The notes below the pieces were generated by a model. It was not told the origin of the DNA, did no database searches, and saw nothing but the letters and a program-made list of their open reading frames with translations. The translations under genes and the position numbers were made by a program. Source: Planctomycetota bacterium (GTDB lineage: Bacteria; Planctomycetota; Phycisphaerae; Phycisphaerales; UBA1924). From it: DNA of 64,000 nucleotides. Positions 17,486-26,818 of this stretch are shown in pieces. The stretch is taken from NCBI GenBank assembly GCA_024280755.1, contig JAJRPN010000019.1:62001-126000 (forward strand), in the 5' to 3' direction. The first letter of the stretch is position 1. Each line of letters starts with the position of its first letter.

Positions 17486-19438
17486 ATGGTTGTGAATCGA
17501 CTCATTCTCAAGGCCAAGTTGCTTGTGTGTGGTTGTGTATTCATGCTTGGATACGATGGCGTTGCGCAAGAGATGAGAGCTGAACCAGTCGCTCCCGTAG
17601 TAGAGCTTGCTCAAGTGACACCCCAACGAGATGGCTTTGGCTATTGGGTTGAAGATTTGGTGTATGAATATCCATTTGCGCACCCCGATTTGCCTGAGCT
17701 TGTAGTTCTTGACAACCTTGTTGTATTGTTGAGTCCCGTTGAAGACGGTTGGGTGTTGCCTGTCGAAGGCAAGGATATACAAGCGATCAGGCTTGGTGAG
17801 TTGGGATCGCACGGCGGCACAATGGTCTATGGCAGTGCGTTGGCGGTGATCAATCAGGCGATTCGGGACTATCTCGAAGCTGAGCATGGATTGATTGGGC
17901 ACTTGGTGACGCCCAATGCTTCGGAGATTGCGTATAGAACGACTCGTCAAGATTTACGAGAAAAGGGGGATGGGACACTCACTATTCTCGTCTGGCGTGC
18001 TGTTGTTGGTGAAGTGCGGACGGTGGCGCATGGGGATCGGCTTGCAGAAAAAGATGAGCTTGATGTTGAGGAGGACCCAAAGTCGAATATCAATCGCACA
18101 GAGCATCAACGGCTTCGAGATCGGTTGCGGGTGGAGCCTGGGACGCTGTTGACTCGTAAAGAGATTGACGAAGAGGTGCACCGACTCAACAGGCATCCAG
18201 GTCGGCGGGTTGATGTGGCGATTGCCCCAACAAGTGAGCCCGGCGAGGTGATTGTTGATTATTTGGTGACCGAGCCGAAGTCTTGGAATGCGTATGTGCA
18301 GACGAGTAATACGGGGACGCAGAGCACGAATGTTTGGCAGCAACGATTTGGATATATCAATCGCCAACTCACCGGGCGGGACGATGTGCTGTCGTTGGAT
18401 TACATCACGACGGAGTTCGATGCCACGCATGCGGTGCTCGGGTCGTATGTGTTTGACTTTGGGCCTCGGACAAGAATGAAGCTGTTTGGGCGGTGGAATG
18501 AATATACGGCGAAGGATGTCGGGCTTGGGTTTGAGAACTTTAAGGGCGATGGATATAGCTTGGGAGCCGAGGCAGCGATCAATGTCTGGCAAGATGGGCC
18601 CAAGTTTGTCGATGTTATTGTTGGGGCAAAGGTCGAGCGCATTCATGTTGAGAATCGGTTGTTTTTGATTGAAGGCGAGGATGATTTCTTGTTGCCCTAT
18701 GTTGGTGTGCGCTATCAGAAGAGCACGCCGGTGCATTCGGTGTATGGGCAGTTGATTATTGAAAGCAACTGGGGATCGATCGTTGGAACAAGCAAGGAGG
18801 AGGTACAAAGGCTCGGTCGATTTGGGGCTGATGACGATTTTACGATTCTGCGTGGGCAGCTCTCGCATTCGTTTTATCTCGAACCAATTTTCATGAAGGA
18901 ACGGTTTCGTGGCGGAAACGGGACTGATGGAATGACGCTTGCGCATGAAATGGTGCTGAGCTTGCGTGGGCAGTACAGTTTTCAGAGCCGATTGGTCCCT
19001 AACTTTGAGTTCGTCGCGGGCGGTTTTCATACGGTGCGTGGGTATGAGGAATCGGCAGCGGTTGGGGATGATGGGATTTTGGGTTCGGCAGAGTATCGGT
19101 TCCATCTGGGAAGATCGTTGCCTGCACGGGCGCAGACGGGGTCGTTGTTTGGCAAGCCGTTTCGGACAGCCCGGACAAGGCCTTATGGAAGTGCGGACTG
19201 GGATGTGATTTTTAAGGGGTTTGTCGATGTTGCTCGGCTGGGCGTGAATGATGCACCGTTCTTTGAGACTGCGGAGACACTTGTTGGCGCTGGTGTAGGG
19301 ATCGAGACACAGTTGAAGTCCAACATCACGCTTCGGCTTGATTATGGGATGGCGTTTACGAATATTGGCGAAGGGGCCGGGCGGACGACGAGCGTTGGGG
19401 ATACGCGATTGCATTTTTCGGCACAGTTTCTTTTCTAG
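17486..19438 (+). CDS. Two-partner secretion transporter TpsB (FhaC/ShlB-like)
   Basis: An Omp85-superfamily outer-membrane beta-barrel of about 650 aa that exports a partner exoprotein. A signal peptide (LLVCGCVFMLGYDGVAQ) is followed by POTRA-like segments (about 100-260; AIRLGELG, LRVEPGTLLTRKEI, RRVDVAIAP) and a barrel containing VRGY, the conserved motif of the loop that folds into the pore. It ends in aromatic LHFSAQFLF, as outer-membrane barrels do. ATG 17486 is preferred to the ATG at 17471 because of signal-peptide length. The next gene is its probable substrate, 44 bp downstream. Confidence 0.85.
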   Translation: MVVNRLILKAKLLVCGCVFMLGYDGVAQEMRAEPVAPVVELAQVTPQRDGFGYWVEDLVYEYPFAHPDLPELVVLDNLVVLLSPVEDGWVLPVEGKDIQAIRLGELGSHGGTMVYGSALAVINQAIRDYLEAEHGLIGHLVTPNASEIAYRTTRQDLREKGDGTLTILVWRAVVGEVRTVAHGDRLAEKDELDVEEDPKSNINRTEHQRLRDRLRVEPGTLLTRKEIDEEVHRLNRHPGRRVDVAIAPTSEPGEVIVDYLVTEPKSWNAYVQTSNTGTQSTNVWQQRFGYINRQLTGRDDVLSLDYITTEFDATHAVLGSYVFDFGPRTRMKLFGRWNEYTAKDVGLGFENFKGDGYSLGAEAAINVWQDGPKFVDVIVGAKVERIHVENRLFLIEGEDDFLLPYVGVRYQKSTPVHSVYGQLIIESNWGSIVGTSKEEVQRLGRFGADDDFTILRGQLSHSFYLEPIFMKERFRGGNGTDGMTLAHEMVLSLRGQYSFQSRLVPNFEFVAGGFHTVRGYEESAAVGDDGILGSAEYRFHLGRSLPARAQTGSLFGKPFRTARTRPYGSADWDVIFKGFVDVARLGVNDAPFFETAETLVGAGVGIETQLKSNITLRLDYGMAFTNIGEGAGRTTSVGDTRLHFSAQFLF

Positions 19439-19482
19439 AGGATCTACAGCACACGCGTTTGGAATCTATTTAGGAGTTTGAT

Positions 19483-22053
19483 ATGACCACTCAAGACACG
19501 AAATACATGATGAAGAGTCCTCGGAAGCTTTTATTGGCAGCACTACTTACCGCTGGGATTATGGGTGGAAATGTGTACGCTACTCCCGAAGGCGGCGAGG
19601 TGATCGAAGGCGATGCGGATATTGATTATGGTGATTGGACACGGGTGGTTACTGGTGAGATTACGATAATTCAATGGCTCTCGTTCCAGATCGCAGCTGG
19701 CGAGACGGTTGAGTTTATCATGCCGAGCGAGACATCGCGGGTGTTGAACTTGATCGCTTCTGGCGTGCCTACTGAAATCATGGGATCGTTGATAGGCAAC
19801 GGGCAGATTTTCTTAGTGAATCCATCTGGCGTAATTTTTGGTCAAGGCGCGGTGGTGAATGTCGGTGCTTTGTATGCCGCAGCCGGAAATCTCTCGAAGC
19901 ATGATTTTATGAACGGTGTGTATCGGTTTACTGATGCGCGTGGGGTTGTTGAAAATCGTGGGTTGTTGCAGGGTGATTTGATCGCTCTTGTTGGTGGGCG
20001 CGTTGCGAATCATGGGACGATCTCTGCGCCTGGTGGCACGGTGATTATGGCGGCTGGTGAGCAGGTGCTGATTGGTGAGCATCTTGGGCATGTGTTTGTG
20101 CAGCTTGAGCGCCCTACTGATTTGGCAAATGCAGATCAGTTGAGTGATCCTGGGTACGAGGGATTGGACCTTGCTGCGGGTGATGTGTTTTCGCTCGCTG
20201 CATGGAACACGGGGACGATTGAAGCGAGTCATGCGACTGTTGCTGTGAGCGCGGGGCATATGGCGATTGATAACTCGATTGTTGCGGGTGATATTACGCT
20301 CGATGCAATTGATGCTTCGCATATTGAACTGGGGGCGGATCTGACTTCGGATGGTGATGGAATTTTCATTCTTGGCGATCTTGTGCTTACCGACGATGTG
20401 CAGATGACGATGAGCGGGGATCACGGGGCGGTCGCTTTTAAGGGGGCTGTCGATTCTGCTGATGGCGCCGAGAATGATTTGCGGATTGATGCGGGCAATG
20501 GGCTGGTGACATTTCTGGATTCAGTTGGGCAGGGTTCCCGATTAGGTGTGCTTGATGTAACAGGTGGGAGAGTCCAGCTCTTTGATGATGTCGCAGTCAA
20601 TCAGGAAATGAACTTTTATGCTCCTGTCGAGATCATGCGTGATTCGACAACCTTTGATGTTGGGTTTGGCACGGCGTTGTTTGGGGATATTTTGTATTCG
20701 CATCGGGATGGTGCGAGTGATGTCGCGTTTGTGTATGATGGCCAGGCTTGGGTTGGCGAGGGTGAAGCGCGGACGCCGTTCCAGTTCCGCAACGGGATTG
20801 GGGTTGCTCCGACAGTATCGACTGGCCCTGCAAACGGGGCATTTGGCAATATTCTCTTTGGTGGCGATCTGAGTGATCCATCACGGGTGAGTGCGTTTAT
20901 GTTTGGGACTGGTGCGATGGCTGGGTTGGAGTTGATGAACTCGGGTTCGGTCGATCTTGGACATCATTTTCAAGTGATTGCTCGTGAATCGATTGTTATG
21001 GGGCAAGGGCAGAAGATGCTCTCGTTTGGATCGCTTTCATTGAGTGCCAAGGGTCGCGGATCGACATTGATCGAGATTGGTGATTTGAATGTGCTTGGTG
21101 ATTTGCGGGTGATCTCGCAAGGGCGTGAGGGCGGTTTTATTCGGTTAAATGGGCGATCAGCTGGCGAAGTCGATTTTACGGGGAATGAAGAGGATCGTGA
21201 TCTTGACGGGTTGTTCGACGAGGGGATGGAGTTGATTGCTTCTGGTTCGATCACGCTTGATGGCGAGCTGTTTTATGATGGCGATGTGACGCTCGGAGGG
21301 AGCAGCGTGTTGTTGCTCAATAACACCGGGGCAGGCGATGCAGGCAGTTTGGATATTGGGTTGTTCCCTGGGGGCGTGTCGTTGGATTTGTTCCGTGGGC
21401 AGCTCTCGGGAACGGGAGATTTGTTGTATCCGTATGACTTGACGCTGCCTTTGAGTATTGTTGATCCTATTCCATCTGCAAACTTGGCAACCTCGTTTGT
21501 CGATGAGGGGCCAGTGCAGCTTCGGACCGATGCTCCGTATCTTGCTGGGCGTCAGATCTTGGGTGAGTTGGGGTTAACTCCGATTGATCCATTGGATGTT
21601 CTCGATCGTCGAGGGCAGCAAGACGGTGTATATCTGTTTGATTCACTTGGAGCATCGAGGTTTGGCGTGACGATTGATCGATTGACGCGATCAAGCGTTC
21701 GCCGTCTTGGAAAGGCATATATTGGGTTGTTGGGCGAACGACTATCCAAGGATTTGCCTGAGCGAAGTCATGATGCAAGCGTGCGGCAAGCAATCGGTTG
21801 GCTTTGGATGCAGACCAATGGGCAAGAGATTGACGATGTCTTTGCCTATGCCCGTGATCATGATGGCAGCGGTTTGCATGTTTTACACCGTGTTCAAGCA
21901 GTGATTAATGCGATTGAGTTGCTTGAGTTGACACCCTTGGAAGTTGAACGGGCGAAAGCTGTGTTCTTTGAACGGATCACGCCAGCCGAGATGACGAGTG
22001 GGCTGATTCGTGGGTGGTTTGTGTCCAAGAGTGAGCAAGTCGTGAGTCGATGA
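19483..22053 (+). CDS. TpsA-type exoprotein with filamentous haemagglutinin N-terminal domain
   Basis: An 856-aa protein preceded by TAGGAG 7 nt before ATG 19483. A signal peptide (LLLAALLTAGIMGGNVYA) is followed by the TPS secretion domain (about 35-190), recognised by GQIFLVNPSGVIFGQGAVVN and by strand repeats typical of beta-helices. The middle is probably a beta-helix. The last 200 residues are helical and charged, unlike the fibrous part. It should be exported by the TpsB encoded just upstream. Short for the FhaB family and without an obvious toxin domain, so adhesion or surface attachment is more likely than toxicity. Confidence 0.85.
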   Translation: MTTQDTKYMMKSPRKLLLAALLTAGIMGGNVYATPEGGEVIEGDADIDYGDWTRVVTGEITIIQWLSFQIAAGETVEFIMPSETSRVLNLIASGVPTEIMGSLIGNGQIFLVNPSGVIFGQGAVVNVGALYAAAGNLSKHDFMNGVYRFTDARGVVENRGLLQGDLIALVGGRVANHGTISAPGGTVIMAAGEQVLIGEHLGHVFVQLERPTDLANADQLSDPGYEGLDLAAGDVFSLAAWNTGTIEASHATVAVSAGHMAIDNSIVAGDITLDAIDASHIELGADLTSDGDGIFILGDLVLTDDVQMTMSGDHGAVAFKGAVDSADGAENDLRIDAGNGLVTFLDSVGQGSRLGVLDVTGGRVQLFDDVAVNQEMNFYAPVEIMRDSTTFDVGFGTALFGDILYSHRDGASDVAFVYDGQAWVGEGEARTPFQFRNGIGVAPTVSTGPANGAFGNILFGGDLSDPSRVSAFMFGTGAMAGLELMNSGSVDLGHHFQVIARESIVMGQGQKMLSFGSLSLSAKGRGSTLIEIGDLNVLGDLRVISQGREGGFIRLNGRSAGEVDFTGNEEDRDLDGLFDEGMELIASGSITLDGELFYDGDVTLGGSSVLLLNNTGAGDAGSLDIGLFPGGVSLDLFRGQLSGTGDLLYPYDLTLPLSIVDPIPSANLATSFVDEGPVQLRTDAPYLAGRQILGELGLTPIDPLDVLDRRGQQDGVYLFDSLGASRFGVTIDRLTRSSVRRLGKAYIGLLGERLSKDLPERSHDASVRQAIGWLWMQTNGQEIDDVFAYARDHDGSGLHVLHRVQAVINAIELLELTPLEVERAKAVFFERITPAEMTSGLIRGWFVSKSEQVVSR

Positions 22054-22068
22054 GCGTATTATACGAAC

Positions 22069-22785
22069 ATGCCTATTCTTGACGCTGTTGCTTTACCTGA
22101 TTATCTTGTAGCCGATCAACTCTGTGGGAAAATCGCGGTGGTGATTGATGTGCTGCGTGCAACTACAACGATCGTTGAGGCGTTGGGCAACGGTGCGCGT
22201 TGTGTGGTGCCTGTGGCCAGTGTTGATGGGGCACGGGTGATTGCGCATGATCGGCCAGGTTCGATATTGTGTGGCGAGCGAGGCGGGCTCAAGCCTGATG
22301 GGTTTGAGCTCGGAAATAGTCCGCTTGAGTATTCGGCTGATTTGGTTGGCGGAGTTGATTGTGTATTGACGACGACCAATGGGACCCGGGCGTTGCATAT
22401 GGCGACGGCTGCTGACGAGGTATTGGTTGGGGCGATTATCAATGTGGATGCGTTGTGTGATTGGATACAACGCGATGGGCGTGATGTTATTTTGGTGTGT
22501 TCGGGGACGGACGGACGGGTGTCGCTTGAGGATTGCCTTGGTGCAGGATTATTTGTCGATCGTCTTGGATATGTAGCGACTGACAATGCAGGAATGATGT
22601 TTCATGCGATGAATGGGGCTGTAGAACAGTTTGGCGGATTGCGGTATGCGGTGGAGTCGAGCTTTCATGCCAAGCGGTTGATTAGCATGGGGTTTGGGGA
22701 CGATGTTGCCTTTGCATGTGAAGCAGGGAAGAGTTCTGTAATCCCTGTTTTTGATTCGGGGGTTGGGGAGATTGTTGTGGACTAG
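22069..22785 (+). CDS. comB: 2-phosphosulfolactate phosphatase family protein ComB
   Basis: A 238-aa protein starting 15 bp after the TpsA gene. It carries the ComB family motifs AVVIDVLRATTTI, CGERGGLKPDGFELGNSPLE, TTTNGTRAL and CSGTDGRVSLEDCLGAG, which build the Mg-dependent active site. The family removes phosphate from 2-phosphosulfolactate in coenzyme M biosynthesis. Many bacteria without coenzyme M keep this gene, so the physiological substrate here may be another sulfonate or phosphate ester. Confidence 0.9.
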   Translation: MPILDAVALPDYLVADQLCGKIAVVIDVLRATTTIVEALGNGARCVVPVASVDGARVIAHDRPGSILCGERGGLKPDGFELGNSPLEYSADLVGGVDCVLTTTNGTRALHMATAADEVLVGAIINVDALCDWIQRDGRDVILVCSGTDGRVSLEDCLGAGLFVDRLGYVATDNAGMMFHAMNGAVEQFGGLRYAVESSFHAKRLISMGFGDDVAFACEAGKSSVIPVFDSGVGEIVVD

Positions 22786-22827
22786 GCCGTGCCTGACGGT
22801 TTGGTTTTTAACCCAAAGATGCCCTCT

Positions 22828-22988
22828 TTTCGCCTCCCCCGGGCCTCCGGGGGAGGTGGCTGCGCAGCAGACGGAGGGGGGCTTTGGAGTTGTGTGTACG
22901 CTTGAAATATGAGAAAAATAGAGCAAGATAAAACCCCCTCCGCCTCACTTCGTTCGACACCTCCCCCGGAAGCCCGGGGGAGGCGAAA
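22828..22988. repeat. Palindromic intergenic element, copy 1
   Basis: The left arm starts TTCGCCTCCCCCGGGCCTCC and runs through GGTGGCTGCGCAGCAGACGG; the right arm contains CCCCCTCCGCCTCACTTCG and ends CCCGGGGGAGGCGAA. Each arm also contains its own hairpin (CCTCCCCCGG...CCGGGGGAGG). The arms match copy 2 (41429-41596) almost base for base, but the central spacers are unrelated. This pattern suggests a mobile, non-coding palindrome rather than a simple terminator. Confidence 0.85.
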
Positions 22989-22998
22989 GAAGAAGACA

Positions 22999-23040
22999 CG
23001 ACTGGGCCGGAGACGACACCAGCATGGCACCCAGAGAAGA
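22999..23040. repeat. Shared 3' repeat fragment before gpmA
   Basis: CACCAGCATGGCACCCAGAG, preceded by CCGGAGACGA, closely matches 25088-25125 upstream of xth (CCGAAGACGG then the same CACCAGCATGGCACCC). CCGAAGACGG and TGGCACCC also occur in the dispersed stem-loop family, so these may be decayed or variant members. Confidence 0.6.
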
Positions 23041-23087
23041 TTTACGCGATACAATATGACTCAGAACACTTTTTGAAGGAGCGCATT

Positions 23088-23825
23088 GTGTACACACTTG
23101 TATTGATCCGTCATGGCGAGAGCACTTGGAACAAAGAGAACCGTTTTACGGGATGGACGGATGTGCCTTTGTCTCCCAAAGGGCGTGAAGAGGCAGCCGC
23201 GGCTGGTGAACTACTCAAGGCTGAGGGCTTTGAGTTTGATGTGGCGTATACCTCGGTGCTCAAGCGGGCGATCCGCACGCTTTGGTATGTGATGGAAGAG
23301 ATGGATCTGATGTGGATCCCGGTGGTTCGGTCTTGGAAGCTTAATGAGCGGCATTATGGTGCGCTTCAGGGTCTCAACAAGGCGGAGACCGCTGCTGAGC
23401 ATGGTGAGGATCAGGTTTTGGTCTGGCGTCGGAGCTATGACACGCCGCCGCCAGCGTTAGAGCTTGATGATGATCGGCATCCACGCAATGATGCCCGGTA
23501 TGCAGGACTTGATGTGCCGGGTGCAGAGTGCCTGAAGGATACAGTTGAACGGGTGATTCCGTATTGGGATGCTGAGATTGTGCCTGCGATTAAGTCGGGC
23601 AAGAAGGTATTGATCGCTGCGCATGGCAACTCGTTGCGTGCGATGGTGAAGTATCTTGATGGGATCAGCGATGAGGACATCGTCGGGGTGAACATTCCGA
23701 CTGGGATGCCTTTGGTGTATGAACTCGACGCAGACATGAAGCCAATTTCGAAGCGATACCTTGGCGATTCGGCTGCGGTTGAGAAGGCGATGGCAGCGGT
23801 GGCGAATCAGGGGAAAGCCAAATAA
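23088..23825 (+). CDS. gpmA: 2,3-bisphosphoglycerate-dependent phosphoglycerate mutase
   Basis: A 245-aa glycolytic enzyme interconverting 3- and 2-phosphoglycerate. AAGGAG (23076-23081) is 6 nt before GTG 23088, which gives [12 protein letters not shown] with the phosphorylated histidine in the RHGES motif, so GTG is chosen over an upstream [26 protein letters not shown] and [15 protein letters not shown] are the family's conserved active-site segments. Length is standard for the dimeric enzyme. Confidence 0.95.
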   Translation: MYTLVLIRHGESTWNKENRFTGWTDVPLSPKGREEAAAAGELLKAEGFEFDVAYTSVLKRAIRTLWYVMEEMDLMWIPVVRSWKLNERHYGALQGLNKAETAAEHGEDQVLVWRRSYDTPPPALELDDDRHPRNDARYAGLDVPGAECLKDTVERVIPYWDAEIVPAIKSGKKVLIAAHGNSLRAMVKYLDGISDEDIVGVNIPTGMPLVYELDADMKPISKRYLGDSAAVEKAMAAVANQGKAK

Positions 23826-23862
23826 GACACGGCTTGCCGGGGACGGTCAAGCCGTGGCACCC
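23826..23862 (+). repeat. Dispersed stem-loop repeat, copy D
   Basis: CACGGCTTG (23828-23836) pairs with CAAGCCGTG (23848-23856), with loop CCGGGGACGGT and trailing GCACCC. It directly follows the gpmA stop, between convergent genes. Confidence 0.8.
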
Positions 23863-23878
23863 TGATTAGTGAAGAGAA

Positions 23879-23901
23879 GGCACAGGCGGGACGCCTGTGC
23901 T
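23879..23901. repeat. Second short hairpin between gpmA and the peptidase
   Basis: GCACAGGCG pairs with CGCCTGTGC around GGA. It abuts the stop codon of the minus-strand peptidase gene and may end one or both transcripts. Its sequence is unrelated to copy D. Confidence 0.6.
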
Positions 23902-25051
23902 ACCAGTGCAGTCCTGTGGGGAGGGTGTTGAAGTTTTCGTAGCCGGTTTCGGTGACGGCGACCATGTCTTCTATGCGCAGGCCGCCGATGGATTTGGAGT
24001 AGAGCCCGGGTTCGATGGTGAGGACATCGCCGACGATGAGTTGGGGTGCGTTGTAGTCGAGTAGTGGGGGTTCGTGGACATCGAGCCCGATGCCGTGCCC
24101 TGTGCCGTGGGTCATGGTGGTGTGTGTGTCTGGATCGGAGTCTTTGGCGACGCCGAAGGAGTAGCCGTGGGCTGTGATGACTTTGATGGCTGCTTTGTGG
24201 ACATCTTCGCCGGTCGCGCCGGGTTTGGTAGCCTCTTGAGCAGCGGCTTTGGCTTCATAGACGGCGGCGTGCATCTTGGCGAGTTGGTCGGGGATGTCTC
24301 CGTGGCAGATGGTGCGGGTGCAGTCGCCGTTGTAGCCGGTGGCGCGGATGTGTGGGAAGATATCGATGATGATGGGTTGGGAGGTGTGGAGGATGCCGGT
24401 GCCTCGGTGGTGGCAGTCTGCGCCGATTGGGCCGCCCGCGACGATTGAGCCGTGAGGGGTCGACGCTCCGCGTTGGAGGAAAGCGATGTCGATCAGGGAG
24501 ATCATGTGCTCGGAGGTGAGCGGGGCGCCTTCGTGGATGAGTTGGCCGGCTTTGTCAGCCGTTGTATTGAAGACGAGTTCGCAAGCGTAGCGCATGACTT
24601 CTTCGGTGGTGGCTTGGGCGTTGCGGAGGTGGGTAAGTTCGGATTCGTCCTTGGCCCGGCGTTCCATCACACCGAGATCGATATCGCAGGTGAGGGAGAT
24701 GCCGGCTTGCTCGATCATGTGGGCGTATACCAATGGCAAGGTTCGATCGGAAGTGACAGATGTGATGTTGTTCTGCTTGAGGCACTGAGCAAGTGCTTGA
24801 GCGGTGGCGATTTCACGGTCGCCGGAGAGGCCGATGTCGGGGGTGAAGTCGGCATTGCAATAGAACTCGTCGGCATGGGCGGATTGTCTGGCGCGGGCGA
24901 TTTCGATATCGCGGAGGATGAGTATTCGCTTGCCTGTGGGGAGTTGGATGTAGGCAGTAGGATCGCCGACGGAGAAGCGGATTGTGTGGAAGAGGGAGAG
25001 GTTGGTTTGTGGGATGCCGGCGAGGACGATGGCGTGGTGTTCGTTGGTCAT
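23900..25051 (-). CDS. M24-family Xaa-Pro aminopeptidase
   Basis: A 383-aa cytosolic metallopeptidase that removes N-terminal residues preceding proline. The creatinase-like N-terminal domain covers about 1-135. The pita-bread catalytic domain shows the metal ligands in order: D in IIIDIFPH, D in GDCTRT, H in MTHGTGHGIG, E in LTIEPGLYS and E in LRIEDMV. This suits aminopeptidase P or prolidase. It is convergent with gpmA. Confidence 0.88.
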   Translation of the reverse strand: MTNEHHAIVLAGIPQTNLSLFHTIRFSVGDPTAYIQLPTGKRILILRDIEIARARQSAHADEFYCNADFTPDIGLSGDREIATAQALAQCLKQNNITSVTSDRTLPLVYAHMIEQAGISLTCDIDLGVMERRAKDESELTHLRNAQATTEEVMRYACELVFNTTADKAGQLIHEGAPLTSEHMISLIDIAFLQRGASTPHGSIVAGGPIGADCHHRGTGILHTSQPIIIDIFPHIRATGYNGDCTRTICHGDIPDQLAKMHAAVYEAKAAAQEATKPGATGEDVHKAAIKVITAHGYSFGVAKDSDPDTHTTMTHGTGHGIGLDVHEPPLLDYNAPQLIVGDVLTIEPGLYSKSIGGLRIEDMVAVTETGYENFNTLPTGLHW

Positions 25052-25087
25052 GGGGAAGGATAGGGGAGATGGGGAGGAAGATCATGC

Positions 25088-25125
25088 AGGAGCCGAAGAC
25101 GGCACCAGCATGGCACCCAGAGAAG
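25088..25125. repeat. Shared repeat fragment before xth
   Basis: CCGAAGACGG followed by CACCAGCATGGCACCCAGAG matches 22999-23040. It lies in the short gap between divergent genes and is immediately upstream of the xth start region. Confidence 0.6.
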
Positions 25126-25152
25126 AGAAGGAAAAGCAGCTACGATGTATAC

Positions 25153-25932
25153 ATGAGAATAGCGACTTGGAATGTGAATGGGTTACGGGCTGCGATTCGT
25201 AAGGGGTATGGCGAACATATCGAACGGGTTGGAGCGGATGTGATGTTGCTTCAGGAGGTGCGTGCGCTCCAAGAGCAGTTGCCTGCGGATTGGCAAGAGC
25301 CGAGTGGGTGGGATGTGCTTTGGCATCCGGCGGAGAAGAAGGGGTATTCGGGGACTGCTGTTTGGAGCAAAGATGATTTGAGCAAAAAGCTCAAGGAAGA
25401 AGAGCGGGGGGCAGGAGAGGCTGATCCTGAGGGGCGGGTTGTGGTCGCCAAGGTCAATGGGGTGCGGGTGGTGAGTGTGTATCTGCCTTCGGGTTCGTCG
25501 GGGGATCACCGTCAGGCGGAGAAGGATCGGTGGTTGGGTTTTTTCGCGGAGTGGTCGGCAAAGTTTTTACGATCAACAATTCCAACGGTTTTAGGTGGGG
25601 ATTTCAATATTGCGCATGAAGCCCGAGATTTGTATTACCCGAAGAGCAACGCGAAGAGTTCAGGGTTCTTGCCTCACGAACGGGAATGGATGGGCGATTT
25701 GCTCGACATGGGTTGGAGCGATGTGATCCGTGAGAAGTATGGCGAGGTTGATGGGCCATACTCTTGGTGGTCGAATCGCGGACAGGCTCGGGTGTTGGAC
25801 AGGGGGTGGCGGATTGATTACATGCTGCTAAACAAGGCGGCGAAGAAGGTAATGACGGACTGTCATATTGATCGACAGAGTGGGCTTGAGGTTTCGGATC
25901 ATGCGATGGTGGTGGTGGATTTGGATATTTGA
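25153..25932 (+). CDS. xth: Exodeoxyribonuclease III
   Basis: A 259-aa AP endonuclease/3'-5' exonuclease for base excision repair. ATG 25153 is chosen because MRIATWNVNGLRAAIRKG is the canonical N-terminus; the open frame upstream overlaps the divergent peptidase gene. Catalytic elements are E in LLQEVRA, the GGDFNIAHEARD block and the SDH triad in VSDHAMVVVDL. Confidence 0.93.
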   Translation: MRIATWNVNGLRAAIRKGYGEHIERVGADVMLLQEVRALQEQLPADWQEPSGWDVLWHPAEKKGYSGTAVWSKDDLSKKLKEEERGAGEADPEGRVVVAKVNGVRVVSVYLPSGSSGDHRQAEKDRWLGFFAEWSAKFLRSTIPTVLGGDFNIAHEARDLYYPKSNAKSSGFLPHEREWMGDLLDMGWSDVIREKYGEVDGPYSWWSNRGQARVLDRGWRIDYMLLNKAAKKVMTDCHIDRQSGLEVSDHAMVVVDLDI

Positions 25933-26030
25933 CAGTGAATAACCGTCTGTAATTGGGTAAAACCCAATATTCTTGGATGTTTTGAGGGATATTGATGTCG
26001 GCTCTGGCCAGATTTTGTTATGATGGGGTC

Positions 26031-26801
26031 ATGTTCCGTTCGGGTCTACAGCTGCGCCGAGGGTTTACGCTCATTGAGTTGATGGTGGTTATCGCCATCA
26101 TCGCGGTACTCATTGGGATCATTGTCCCCACTGTTGGGTCAGCTGTTGCGACTGCGCGAGGTTTCTCGTGCCAGATGTCACAGCGATCTGTAGCCTTTGA
26201 TTTTCAGATCTTTGCTGATAAGCAGTTGCATGGCGATCGTGGTGATGATGAGGGGCGGCATTCGTTCCGTATCGAAACTTTTCAAGAGAGCCAATATGGC
26301 GTTGATGAGTTCTGGATGTGGGGCGAAGAGGTTGGTGTGATTGAGTTGCCGGATTCGCAGGGGAATGATCCGATGCGGTGTCCGAGTGTTCGTCCGCCGA
26401 TGACGCTGCGGAATAATATTGCGTGTAGCAGCGGGGCTGTTGGACCCAGCGAGAGTATCTCGTATGGTTTCAATGGGCGATTGAATCGTATCGAACAGAT
26501 TGACGAACGGGGTCGGCCTCGAGCGGTGAGTGTGCGGTTGCGTCCTGATATTTTGTCCTATTCTGATGTTCCTTTGTTGATGGATATTGATGGGCAGCGG
26601 GCGGACATGCTTGGTGTGAATCCGATCTATATTGCGCCATCACTTGATTCTCAAGGGGCGTATGCGAATGACCGGGTTTGGTTCCCTGGGCTTCGTCATG
26701 GCGGGAAGGCGAATGTCGCTTTTATTGATGGGCATGTGGAGAGTTCGAGCACGCCTTCGGCTGAGCAGGGATGGCGATGGTCGTATCGCCCGAGCCGATG
26801 A
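26031..26801 (+). CDS. Prepilin-like protein (type II pseudopilin / DUF1559-like)
   Basis: About 256 aa. ATG 26031 gives a short basic leader before the prepilin peptidase site, RRG/FTLIELMVVIAIIAVLIG, which fits better than the longer start at 25992. After the hydrophobic helix comes a globular domain ending in GLRHGGKANVAFIDGHVE, the planctomycete H-x(n)-DGH motif. Such proteins are numerous in planctomycetes; most are of unknown function and thought to be exported by type II or type IV pilus-like machinery. A histidine kinase gene starts 17 bp downstream. Confidence 0.85.
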   Translation: MFRSGLQLRRGFTLIELMVVIAIIAVLIGIIVPTVGSAVATARGFSCQMSQRSVAFDFQIFADKQLHGDRGDDEGRHSFRIETFQESQYGVDEFWMWGEEVGVIELPDSQGNDPMRCPSVRPPMTLRNNIACSSGAVGPSESISYGFNGRLNRIEQIDERGRPRAVSVRLRPDILSYSDVPLLMDIDGQRADMLGVNPIYIAPSLDSQGAYANDRVWFPGLRHGGKANVAFIDGHVESSSTPSAEQGWRWSYRPSR

Positions 26802-26818
26802 TGGTTTGTTGAGTACTT

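Larger units (their letters stand above)
22786..23087. other. Intergenic region with palindromic element and hairpin-repeat fragment
   Basis: No gene is supported in these 302 bp. They hold the palindromic repeat (22828-22988), a piece ending ATGGCACCCAGAGAAGA that recurs before xth, and the gpmA ribosome binding site. Confidence 0.7.
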
